Shown one piece after another: positions 1 to 9,805 of a stretch of DNA of 64,000 nucleotides. A program made the translations under genes and the position numbers. The stretch's first letter is position 1. Every line of letters starts with the position of its first letter. The DNA is from Phaeosaccion multiseriatum (taxonomy: Eukaryota; Ochrophyta, other classes): the NCBI GenBank assembly GCA_965112735.1, contig OZ218957.1:2480001-2544000 (forward strand). The letters are read 5' to 3'. The notes beneath the pieces are model-generated. The model did no database searches. It worked only from the letters and a program-made list of their open reading frames with translations, and was not told the origin of the DNA.

Positions 1-3000
1 ATTGTCCTCCAAGACGTCCATCTCGGATGCCAAGGTGGACCTCGATAAGAAAATAGACATCGACACAGAAAATGGGGCACTTGCCTGCGAAGGCGAGGGC
101 AGTTGCGGAGAATGGCCAATACACCCGTGTCCGACATTTCCGTCCAGCGCTCAATGTCGAGCGCCTCGAGGTTCCTGTAACGCGAGGCGGAGGAGGAGTC
201 GAAAGACAAAACACCACAGGCACAAATGTGGGCAAACAAACAACAGTTATTGTAAGATTCATGTTGTTTTGTTGGCATTCAAACAGGAACAGCGGTGGGC
301 AGCAGGGGTGTGTGTATGTGTGTGTGTGCGTGTGTGTGTGTGTGTAGGTATGTGTGTGTGTGAGTGAGTGAGTGAGTGTATGAGTGCGTATGTGTATGTG
401 TGTGGGCAGCAGCAGTAGGTAGGGGAGGGGACAAACACTCTGAAGGGCGACACAGAGCGATAAATGGGGCGGAGTAAAGAACTGTCCGATGCCTTCAATG
501 ACTTACTACACCCTTAATGACTTACTTGCCCAGCACCTCCGCCATGAGGCAGAGAGAGGCGTCGCTCACGCTTGTGGGAGACAACTGAGAAAAAGACGAC
601 GACGAAGCGTCCGGTCCCCTGCTGTTGATGCCTCCGCTCGCCTCTACCCCTGACTCTGTCTCTGCGTCCCCTTCGCTGCTGCCGTTGCTGTTGCTGCTGT
701 TGCTGCTGCTGTTGTTGTTGTTGTTCGCGGCTGCTGCTCCTTCATCGGCGTCCGTCGCCTCGAGAGAGGGTTCAAAGCACCTCGGCCCAAGGTACACTCG
801 TTGGAGGTTCCCGGCCCCTGCCAGGTCAGGAAGGGAGAGTATGGCACATAGTCGGTACGCTTGTGAGTGAGTTGGTGAGTTTGCGAGAGTGGTGTTTGTT
901 GGCCACAGCAGCACAGCAACACAGCAACACACGTAGGAACTCAATGTCACATGTCCACCATTGATTGGCAGTCTCGCTCTCTCTCTCGCGAGCACACACA
1001 CACACACACATGCACATGCGAGCACACACCCACACACTCACCGCAGCCGACACACACCCACACGCACGCACGCACCCACACATCCACACACGCACACACA
1101 CACACTCACTCACCGCAGCCACCCTCCTCTTCTCCTGCGAGGAGGCACTGCATGACAACATCAGTGAGGCGCCCACAGCGAACCATATTGAGCATTACAA
1201 GAGAGCCCAGGGGGCTGGGAGAACGGCGGTCCGGGTGTTGAGCCAGGGAGGGGATGAAGTCTGCGGTGACTTGTTTGCAGTCGGACACAACGAGGGTAGT
1301 CACATCGAGACGGAGGCAGAGTTGGAGTACCCCCTCCTGTAGTAGTGTTTGGTAGGGAGAACAGATGGGGAGGGTGGGAGAGGGGCGGGGGAGAGGGAGG
1401 GAGGGAGGGATGGCAGTTGAGGGAGGGAGCCGAGAGGAAAGAAAAACATGCCTCTCACGCTTGGTCCTCACGCTCATCTTCGTAATGTGCTTGCATAGGT
1501 CCCATGCACACATCTGAGTACCCGCTTCCCTGCAGGGTAACTACCCGCTTTCTCCAGGGGGGTGGGGGTTCCACACACACACGCACACACGCACTACTCT
1601 GCACTCACCGTGGTGATGTTGTCGCACAGGTGCAGACGCACGTGTTTCACAGATGGCGGAAGGAGTGCCAACTCGTCATCCCCGACCTTGGCCAGGCGGC
1701 TGAGGTTGATGTCCTCGAGATGCTTGAGACCCTCAGAGATGGCCAAGATGCCTTCACGATCAACCTTCTTGCAGCTGTTGAGGTTCAGCACCTGAGGGGC
1801 GGACGGAGGGAGGGAGGGATGGAGGGAGAGAGGGAGGGAGGGAAGGAAGGAGGGAGGGAGGGAGGGAGGGAGGGAGGGAGGGAGGGAGGGAGGGATGGAG
1901 GGAGGGATGGATGGAGGGAGGGAGGGAGGGAGGGAAGGAGGGGGAGAGTCAAATCAAGGTAACAACGAATTAGAAGGATCTACGCAGGCGGAAAGAGCAT
2001 GTATACAGACGCGAAGCAGATGGCAACATGAGATAGCGACAAATCCCACGCACACACACACACACGCAACCCCACATACGCACACACACGCACACACACG
2101 CACCTGCAGTTTGGGGCAGCCTTGTGCAAGGGCCTGCACCCCCTCATTACCCACTTGCCAACAGCCGCGGATGTTCACCGAGGTCAGGTGCGGGCAGAGT
2201 GCGAGGCACTGCACACCGGCGTCAGTCACGCGCGCACACATGGACACATCCACTTCACGCAGCGAGGCTCTTCCCAGGGTGAGGGCCCACATGCCCCTGT
2301 CTGAGAGCTTGAAGTGATTGGGGAGGGAGAGGACTTCAAGGTGAGGACAAGCCGCCACGATGAACGCGACGCTGCTGTCGGAGAGCTGAGGAGGAGGAGG
2401 AGGTGTGGGGGTGGGAGAAGAGGAGGAGGAGGAGGAGGAGGAGGAGGAGGAGGAGGAGGAGGAGGAGGAGGAGGTGGTGGTGGTGGTGGTGGTAGCCGAC
2501 GAGGTGGAGGAGGCGCGCGAGAGGGGCTTGGCCGTGGTGCCGAGGAGGAGGGTGCGCAACTGCGTCTGGTGCTCGCTAAAGGGATGGTGGGTGTGTGTAG
2601 GGTGCCCTGCCGCGGCTGCTCCCCCTGCTGCTACTCCCACTGCTGCTCCTGCTGCTCCTGCTGCTCCTTCTCCATCACCCTCTCCCTCTGCCCCTCCTGC
2701 CGCCCCTTCTTGCGCCGCTGCCACTGCTGGTGGTACAGCTGCTGCTGGTACCGCTGGTGCTGGTGCTGGTGCTGGCGCCTCGGCCTCACCGTCAGGATGT
2801 AAAACAGCGTCACCCTGGCCAGCGGCTTGCTGCCCCCCTTCCTCCTCCTCCTCCTCCTGCTGCTGCTGCTGCTTGGACTCCGCAGACCCAACCCTGCCCG
2901 TGGCTAGCGCGTACATGAGCTGCCCAATTCCTTCGTCGTGCAGCAGCTACGGCGCAGAGGGGGAAGCCGACAGTTAGAGAAAGAGAGAGAGAGAGAGAGA

Positions 3001-3945
3001 CGTCAGACATCGGAAATAGGCGATTGGTGGAAATACTCGAGTACAAAGAGAGGCGAGAGACAGACACACATGTGGAGAGAGAGAGGGAGAGGGAGAGAGA
3101 GAGAGAAGGGAGAGAGAGACCCGTACTGGAGCTTTTAACCTTAACCATGTGTGGCAAGTCTGTCTCAATCCCCCACCCTGCCCCCGCCCCTTCCCCCTTT
3201 CTCTTCTTCTCTTCCCTTCACTCACCGAGTCTGCTCCCCCCAGGTTCAAGTACCTCACGCCCTGATGCTTGGCCAGGAAGGTCGAAAGATGGCCCACCTC
3301 CAGCCTGGTGCAGCGAGACAGGTCTAGTCGCCGCAGGGCCGAGGGGGAGGAGGAGGACGAAGAAGAGGGAGAGGGGAAGGGGGGAGGAGAAGGGGCCCTG
3401 GTGGTGGTGGTTGTCGTGGCAGTGGTGGGAGGAGTGGCCAATTTCATCAAACTCCTTCCCGTGATGTGAGGGCAGTTGGTGAGAGTGAGGGAGGTGACCA
3501 AATCCACTCTCCGCTTGCCTCCGCCTCGTGGCCCCTCCTGATTGAGCACATGGAACACTTCCTCGTCCGTCGGAGGTTCCCATCCGCCTACCCCACTGCC
3601 ACCGCTGCTGCCGCTGCCGCTGCCGCTGCTGCTGGTGCTGTTGTTGCTGCCCCCGCCCCCCGAGCCATTACTTAAACCCCCCGTGCACACGCTGGTGCTG
3701 AAGTCCACCTCCTCCCACAGAGGAGCATGCGTGGCGGCCTGGTGGAAGCACTTGGCTGTGTTCCCAACGGCATGCAGCGAGAGGGGGTCCAAGTAATGCA
3801 GGGTGACTTGTTGTAGGATGTCGTCAGCGAGCTGCGAAGCAAAGTCAACCTTGGGGCCCTTCATGTCGAAGGCGTAGCTCTCTTCGTCTTGGCCCCTCTT
3901 CTTTCGTCCAGGGGGCGACCAATCGTAGGACGTTGGGGGAAACAT
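1..3945 (-). CDS. F-box / leucine-rich-repeat protein (partial, 3' end beyond left edge)
   Basis: Probable substrate receptor of an SCF ubiquitin ligase. Exons on the minus strand, all in phase: 3945-3226, 2946-2104, 1791-1619, 1336-1113, 817-526, 174-85 and 40 to beyond 1. The N-terminus after ATG 3945 has an F-box-like stretch (ADDILQQVTLHYLDPLSLHAV...CFHQAA...APLWEEVDF). It is followed by AMN1/FBXL-type LRRs such as LTNCPHITGRSLMKL, LRRLDLSRCTRLEV, VDVSMCARVTDAGVQCLA, VNIRGCWQVGNEGVQALA and LNLNSCKKVDREGILAI. A low-complexity insert (Q, E, PA, S, P runs, about 2450-2880) interrupts the LRR region within one exon. Two introns carry CA or GGGA repeats. The last intron (84-41) would be only 44 nt with a GC donor, so the final exon is uncertain. 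The LRR family is clear; the substrate cannot be inferred. Confidence 0.82.
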
Positions 3946-4026
3946 CTCCGGCGCAGTTGGCCTTGCCGATCGCCTGCGAAAGGGGTCAGGGCCGCGATCC
4001 TACTTGAGGAGGGGTAGGATTTCGCT

Positions 4027-4232
4027 ACGCCTCTCCCTCCTGAAGCTCTGCTTCCTCCAACCTCTGCTTGCTGGTGATGTCTTCACATTAAGCCATGGAC
4101 AGGTCCTTTGCTTTAGAGATCTCCTCCTTGTTGCGATCGTAATGAGGTACGCGTTCGTCCGTAAGAGGAAGGTCAAAGCCCTTCAGAATTTTCCTCGTAC
4201 CCACGGGGTCGACGCGAAATTTCTGTAACGTT
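4027..4232 (-). pseudogene. Broken protein-coding fragment, family unknown
   Basis: On the minus strand one frame reads TLQKFRVDPVGTRKILKGFD, then LPLTDERVPHYDRNKEEISKA, ends in a stop at LSMA, and continues in the same frame with EDITSKQRLEEAELQEGE before another stop. The composition looks like real charged, helical protein sequence rather than repeat translation, but it has no start and an internal stop. I do not recognise the family. It could be a gene relic, a piece of a mobile element, or a missed exon of the F-box gene's neighbourhood. Confidence 0.3.
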
Positions 4233-4257
4233 GAGTCTGCGGATTGTTACAAGTCGG

Positions 4258-4546
4258 AGGGAGGGAGGGATCGGCCGGAAGAGGTTATCAGATTACTGAT
4301 TACGGCCGGCGCAGCCGGCCTGATTACTGATTACTGCCGGCGCCAGCCGGCCTGATTACTGATTATGGCGCCAGCCGGGCCTGATTACTGATTATGGCCG
4401 GCGCCAGCCGGGTCTGATTACTGATTATGACCGGCGCCAGCCGGCCTGATTACTGATTATGACGGGCGCTAGCCGGCCTGATTACTGATTATTGGCGCCA
4501 GCCGGCCTGATTACTGATTATGGTCGGCGAATACTGTAACCTCTTC
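4258..4546. repeat. Element A: eight-copy array of a doubled TGATTAC word with GGCGCC spacers
   Basis: Eight tandem units of about 32 nt. Each starts TGATTACTGATTA(C/T) and continues with a GC-rich palindromic spacer (GGCCGGCGCCAGCCGG with small variants). The array is bounded by an inverted repeat, GGAAGAGGTTA on the left (about 4280) and TAACCTCTTCC on the right (about 4533). A long GGGA array follows directly, after which the word recurs once (GATTATCTGATTAC near 5097). Confidence 0.8.
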
Positions 4547-4555
4547 CAGGGCCGA

Positions 4556-5082
4556 GAGGGAGGGAGGGAGGGAGAGAGGGAGGGAGGGAGGGAGAGAGGG
4601 AGGGAGAGCGGGAGGGAGGGAGAGAGGGAGGGAGAGCGGGAGGGAGGGAGGGAGGGAGGGAGGGAGGGAGGGAGGGAGGGAGGGAGGGAGGGAGGGAGGG
4701 AGGGAGGGAGGGAGGGAGGGAGGGAGGGAGGGAGGGAGGGAGGGAGGGAGGGAGGGAGGGAGGGAGGGAGGGAGGGAGGGAGGGAGGGAGGGAGGGAGGG
4801 AGGGAGGGAGGGAGGGAGGGAGGGAGGGAGGGAGGGAGGGAGGGAGGGAGGGAGGGAGGGAGGGAGGGAGGGAGGGAGGGAGGGAGGGAGGGAGGGAGGG
4901 AGGGAGGGAGGGAGGGAGGGAGGGAGGGAGGGAGGGAGGGAGAGAGGGAGGGAGGGAGGGAGGGAGGGAGGGAGGGAGGGAGGGAGGGAGGGAGGGAGGG
5001 AGGGAGGGAGGGAGGGAGGGAGGGAGGGAGGGAGGGAGAGAGGGAGAGAGGAAGGGAGGAAGGGAGGGAGGGAGGGAGGGAG
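4556..5082. repeat. (GGGA)n microsatellite, about 525 bp
   Basis: Nearly uninterrupted GGGA tetranucleotides with a few GAGA or GCGG variants. One strand is entirely purine, so reading frames across it (REGG or LPPS repeats) are artefacts. Confidence 0.95.
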
Positions 5083-5103
5083 TCGACCCTGGACAAGATT
5101 ATC

Positions 5104-5257
5104 TGATTACAGGTCGCCCCCTGACATGCTTCTGAGAGAGGCCAGTCCAGAAGCAGGAAGCAGGCCGGCTGGCGCCGGCCAGAAGCAGGAAGCAGGCCCT
5201 CTGGCGCCGGCCAGAAGCAGGAAGCAGGGTCGCCTCAGAAGCATGTCAGGGGCCGAC
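5104..5257. repeat. Element B: ~150-bp inverted-repeat element with doubled GAAGCAG word
   Basis: The ends are inverted copies: TCGCCCCCTGACATGCTTCTG on the left reads as the complement of CAGAAGCATGTCAGGGG plus CCGA on the right. Between them are three units of AGAAGCAGGAAGCAGG separated by CCGGCTGGCGCCGGCC-like palindromes. The internal word (GAAGCA) is the same as the word in its own terminal repeat. No obvious target-site duplication is visible here. Confidence 0.75.
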
Positions 5258-5323
5258 ACAATCACACCCTTCCAATTTCACTTTATAAGGTGATTCCTAT
5301 TATATTATAGGGACAAGGAAATG

Positions 5324-5516
5324 AAGGGCGGAGGCACTTGCGGCAGCCAAAAAGGCTGAAGCAACCAAGCGCACCAAGTATGTGGTGCCACGGGAAGGCA
5401 TGGAAGGCCAGGGTGGAGACATCCACTATGACCCCACGAGGTACCTCCTCGTCCCTTTTGGTGAGGAACAGGCAGGCAGCAAGGAGCATTTGGTCCGTCT
5501 GCCCAGGTGTTTATGA
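5324..5516 (+). pseudogene. Short coding-like fragment, family unknown
   Basis: After a stop at 5321 a plus-strand frame reads AEALAAAKKAEATKRTKYVV, followed by PREGMEGQGGDIHYDPTRYL and LVPFGEEQAGSKEHLVRLPR, to a stop near 5514. It has no ATG at a sensible place and no recognised domain, but the composition resembles real protein. It may be an exon whose partners I could not find, or a relic of a mobile element in this repeat-rich spacer. Confidence 0.3.
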
Positions 5517-5529
5517 AAACACTCGCCAC

Positions 5530-6079
5530 CCAGCCACATAGCTAATATATGCTAGAGCTGTTTGCGTCATTCGGTGATTGGCCGTGGCACTTTTCGATGG
5601 GGAGGACTGACGAGTCGGTTCGGGGGCTAAGTTCCCCGGGGCGGTGAGACGTTACTTTTAGACAATCACAGGTGGCACTTAAGGGACACAAATTTCCCCT
5701 CTTCCACGGACGTCTCGGCGCATAATCCTACACGCACTCGTCGAGCACATCATCTCCCGCACGAGTCGCACCGGCTCCTCCACCACCAAGGGCCACGTCC
5801 TGACCAGGCTTCGCCGCCTCGTCAGCTGCAGCCACCAGACGTTGCTTGTCTATCGGAGGGAGAGCGCACCTTCCTGGGCCGGCTCAAGCGCGGCGCCGGA
5901 CCAGCACTCCTTCTCCCCGACCAAGAGGGGGAGTAACCGGCCTCTCGCGGACCCCATCCCTCTTCGCCTTCGTGACACACACACTTTCAGTTTCTTGGGT
6001 GGTGAATTCCTATTAAGTCAATAAACATAAATCGCCTCTTCCTCTTTCCTTCCAGCCACATACCTGATACACCTGCAGC
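5530..6079. other. 5' flank of the P-loop ATPase gene
   Basis: No recognisable gene. A frame runs from about 5715 to 6024 (...LEHIISRTSRTGSS..., partly basic) but has no family match I know. An intron-like pyrimidine tract and acceptor-like CTTCCTTCCAG lie at about 6045-6055, so an untranslated 5' exon may end here. Confidence 0.35.
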
Positions 6080-8332
6080 ATGTACAACATGTGGGTGCTC
6101 GTGCTTTGGCTGCTGACGGTATTCACCAACGCCTATCAGGGGCTGGCCTTCCTTTCCGGCGGACCTGTGGTGAGGTACAGCGGGCCACACTCCACCCAGA
6201 AGAAGGGGCATGGTAAGAGCGTGTTGTAGTGTGATGCTGGTGAAGGGCATGGTAAGGGCAGACTGTTGTAGTGTGATGCTATGCTGGTAGGGGCTGGGGC
6301 TTATTATGTTCCTGTCTGTCCTGAATTCCCACTTTATACCCCACGCCGTCTTCTGCTTGTTGTTTTGTGGTCTTGTTGGTTAGGGGTGGTGTCTCGGTGA
6401 TGGGGGCGTGATGTTGCTCTTCTCCACCTTCCTGCTCCAGTCTCTCGGTCTCTGTCTCTCTGTCCTTCTGTCTGTGTTCATCTCTGTCTCCCTCTTGGGC
6501 TCCCGGTCTCTCTATCACTTTCTCTGGCTGGCTGGCTGGCTGGACTGGCTGGCTGTGTTTAGCAAACAGTCTCTATCTCGCTCTCTTCCTGCCTGCCTTG
6601 GGTTACGGCGTTGTGCCCTGCCTGCCCGCGCACCCTGTGACACGTAGCTACCCCGGTGTTATATGCCTTGCTTCTCCCAAGATCGTGCTCCGGAGCTTTG
6701 TTCTCTGTCGCAGGACCCGGGAGCTGAAACAGCCTCACTGAGGGCCGTGACGAGCATCCCCCCCTCTCCAAGTCCAAATCGTCTCGCGTCTTCTGTGCTT
6801 TACATGAAGCAAGATATTGGAGAGCCTCCCTCAAGGCGGTGGACAGGTAAGAGCGATGGCGCGGGCTGGCTGGTATCGCTCAGCCAAAGCAAGGCGGCCG
6901 TGCTCGCTTGTTCACTCACTTCGTTGCTTCCGCATCTATATCAGGCACGCAGGAGCTCCCTCGTCTCCTTCACAGTGCCTACCTGGAGAATCTGAAGATG
7001 TCCGTGTTCCTGGAACCTACGGATGAGGTTCTTCTGGTGTTTGGCCGCAAGTCGGTGGGCAAGACCCGCACCATGCTGAAGGCCATCGAGGACTGGAGAG
7101 CAGAGGGGAGGCTGGTGGTGGAGGTAGACCTCAAGGGGGTCAGGATCAAAGCGGACGACTTCCCTGAGCTCTTGTGGAGGGAATACTTTCAGAAGCTCCA
7201 GCGCCAGGACGGTGTTAAAAAGCTGGGAAAAGGAAAAGGCTCCGTGAAGGGGGCCGCTTTGCGCATTGTTGATGAGATGTATGACAAAGCCACGATGTAT
7301 AGCTTAGCCTCGCGTAGGGTCTATGGGTTGAGGTGGAAGGGTAAATCGACTGCCGGCTTGAAGACCGACGTGAAGAGGGCGATTAACCAAGGAGTCCCTG
7401 CCGTAATTGCTGCGGAGCTGGCAGCCATGGCCAGAGCCGTCGATGACATCATCGGGTGGTGCTCCAAGGGGGAAACAACATGCAGAGCACTTCTTGACCA
7501 TCTTAAGAGTGTTGGCTGCGAGGAGGGCGGGATGCCACCTGTGCTCGTCATCAGGGAGGTGGAGAAGCTCGTTAGACCGGAGGATGGCCAGGAAGCAGCC
7601 GCAGGGAAGGCTGTTTTTAAAACGCTCTTCAGAATTCTTGAAAAGTGGCAGGATGGCACCTCCGTGGTTCCCGTGATTGTGGAAAGCACTGCGCTCCTCT
7701 CGGACGACCTCTACGACCACATACACTCTTCGCCGAACGCGTTTACGCCCGAAGAGGTGCCTCTGTGGCCCAAGGAGGAGGCGCGCAGGGAGCTGGTGCG
7801 AGATGCAGAGCTTCTCGATGACGGCAAGCGCATCGAGTTCTTCACGGAAGATGAGTTTGAGAAGCTGTGGGATGTGGTGGGGGGGCACGCGGGGCAGCTC
7901 TTTAACGTGCACTCCAGCCTTATCTTGGGCAACACTCTGGAGGAGGCCCTGGATGCGAAAATGAGGGACACGGCGAAGTGGCTTCGGTGTGTCTTGAGAA
8001 GTCCGAGAGGAAGGGACTATGCTGCTTTCCTGAACATGCCGGGTGCCGATCGGCACGATGCAGAGTTTGCTGCTGAGGATTGCCGCGAGCGCGTACTGGA
8101 TAAGCTGCGTGGGTCTCCTCTGCAATTTTTGCGCTGGGATGTGAGGGACAGCCAGGAAGCACTCAGCCTCGATTATCTGCTCGAGAGCTACGTGCTGTGG
8201 TACGACGAGGATAGCGGAACCATTGTTCCGATGCACAGGGCGTATGAGCAAGTCATCAAGGGGTGGAGAGAAATCGACAGAAGAAGAAGGAAGAGAGAGA
8301 GAAAAGCTACGACGGGAGGCAAAGAGACTTAG
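6080..8332 (+). CDS. Plastid-type P-loop ATPase with altered Walker B
   Basis: Three exons in phase: 6080-6212, 6733-6846 and 6945-8332, giving 544 aa. The N-terminus (MYNMWVLVLWLLTVFTNAYQ then GLAFLSGG) is a hydrophobic signal peptide ending in an ASAFAP-like AF site, then a Ser/Pro/Arg-rich transit-like stretch. That is the bipartite targeting layout of complex plastids. Walker A is GRKSVGKT (residues 116-123). The strand expected to be Walker B reads VLVIREVEKL (282-291), with R where the Mg-binding Asp normally sits. GGHAG (395-399) resembles the GGxxG element of ATPase_2/STAND and Crinkler/RHS-type ATPases. The C-terminus is basic (RRRRKRERK). The family assignment is by motif only. The enzyme may bind ATP but hydrolyse poorly. 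No partner gene lies nearby. Confidence 0.72.
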
Positions 8333-8480
8333 CTAGCTAGCTAGGCCATTAGGCCATTAGGCCATTAGGCCCTAGGCCCTAGGCCCTAGGCCCCAGCTCT
8401 CTGCAGCTCCCGTCAGTGCTCTGCGCGAGGGCAGCGAGGTTGTGCGCACCTTCCCACTGAAAGAAAGAAGGAAAGAAGGA

Positions 8481-8552
<72 letters not shown>

Positions 8553-9805
8553 CAGCCTCACGCCTTGTTGCAGCGCTTCTGTGCACAGCCCACAACTAAT
8601 GTCGCAGCTTTCAGCTTTCAAGAAGACAGGTAGCTAGGCAGGGATAAGGTTCTCCTCCCGTGCTGGACGCTCTCAGCTCAGTCTCGGCCCTCAGGGAAGG
8701 GGGAGGAAATAAAGGAAACAGGGATAGCATCGTACCTCCACACCTCCACCACGTCGATAACCGCCTCCGCCATGAGTTGCAGGTGCTTACTGGATCAACC
8801 AGCTTCTATTACTCAGTGGCGACCCGGATTAGAGAGCAGAGCAGAGCAGAAAAAGGGAGAGAGAGAGAGAGAGAACCTTTAAGCTACATCACAACCAAAC
8901 GGGGCGCGAGATCACCGAAACCCTGTGCCAAAACTAAAACCAAGTTGGCTCTTTTCTTTTGAGCTCCTCGCTTTGTTGGATGGAGCGATGGAGCGAGTAT
9001 GTGACTACCCTTCACTATTACCCTCCACCTTTGCATGGGGGGTTGCTTCGAAACTGTCGAGCGAAGCAAAGATACGCTGAGCGCTGCGAGCCGCCCATCC
9101 ACGGACGCACGCACCCACAACCCACCCACCCCTCCACACTCCTCCGATCCGTCCTTCTGTTGCTGCTGCTGCTGCTCCTCCTCCTCTCCTGCTGCTGCTC
9201 CTCCTCCTCTCCTGCTGCTGCTTCTGCTGTTGCTCTTTCTGCCCCTCCCTTCGACTCAGCCCTGGTCTGATCGACTCGGTCGTTTCCCTTCCTCACTCGT
9301 TCGATCGTGTGAGCTCCGAGCTGCAGCTGCCAGGCGGAGGCCGCAAGCGAAGGGTCGGTATTGGAGACAGAGATGGAGACTGAGACAGCCGCGGCAGCGC
9401 CACAGCGCGAAGAAACCTCCTTCCTCCTTCCTCCCTCCTCCGTTCTCTTCGCTTTCCCGCCTCGTCCCTCTACAGCCTGGTTAGTTGGATCTTCGGACAG
9501 AGCACGGTCTCTGTGATCCACCTCACTCCTCACTCTGTTCTCTTGGGACGTCACGGGCGGGCGGGGTGGGGGTATCAGAGAGGAAATAACCTCGCCATCT
9601 GTGAGGCATGGAATCCCCGCTCCCAAGGGGGTGGGCGCCTGAAGCGGGAAAAGCTCGCTCTTCGGTTGTGTCTGGCGTATGCTGCAGGGTTTCCCCTCGA
9701 CTCTGTGCCTGCCTGGCTGCCTTGGCTGCGCGCGTGCGTGCGTGCGCGTGTGGGTGGGTGCGTGGGTGCGTGGGTGCGGGTGCGTGGGTGCGTGTGCATG
9801 GCCCA
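8333..9805. other. Spacer without a recognisable gene
   Basis: Begins with short tandem repeats (GCTA, GGCCATTA, GGCCCTA at 8330-8395) and a (GAAA)n array at 8460-8551. Later it has CTG/CTC-rich and GTGCG-rich tracts (9150-9240, 9725-9795). Frames across 9018-9800 are low-complexity and I see no domain or splice pattern. Confidence 0.5.
8460..8551. repeat. (GAAA)n microsatellite
   Basis: About 90 bp of GAAA tetranucleotides with a GGAAAGAA start. Confidence 0.95.

Noticed and set aside
4258-5257. CRISPR-like array
   Set aside because: The repeated words with near-identical palindromic spacers do not give unique spacers, no cas genes are present, and the DNA is eukaryotic nuclear.
4518-5293. 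Long open frames of REGG or LPPS repeats
   Set aside because: They are translations of the GGGA/TCCC microsatellite on either strand, with no start context, no domain and no splice links.
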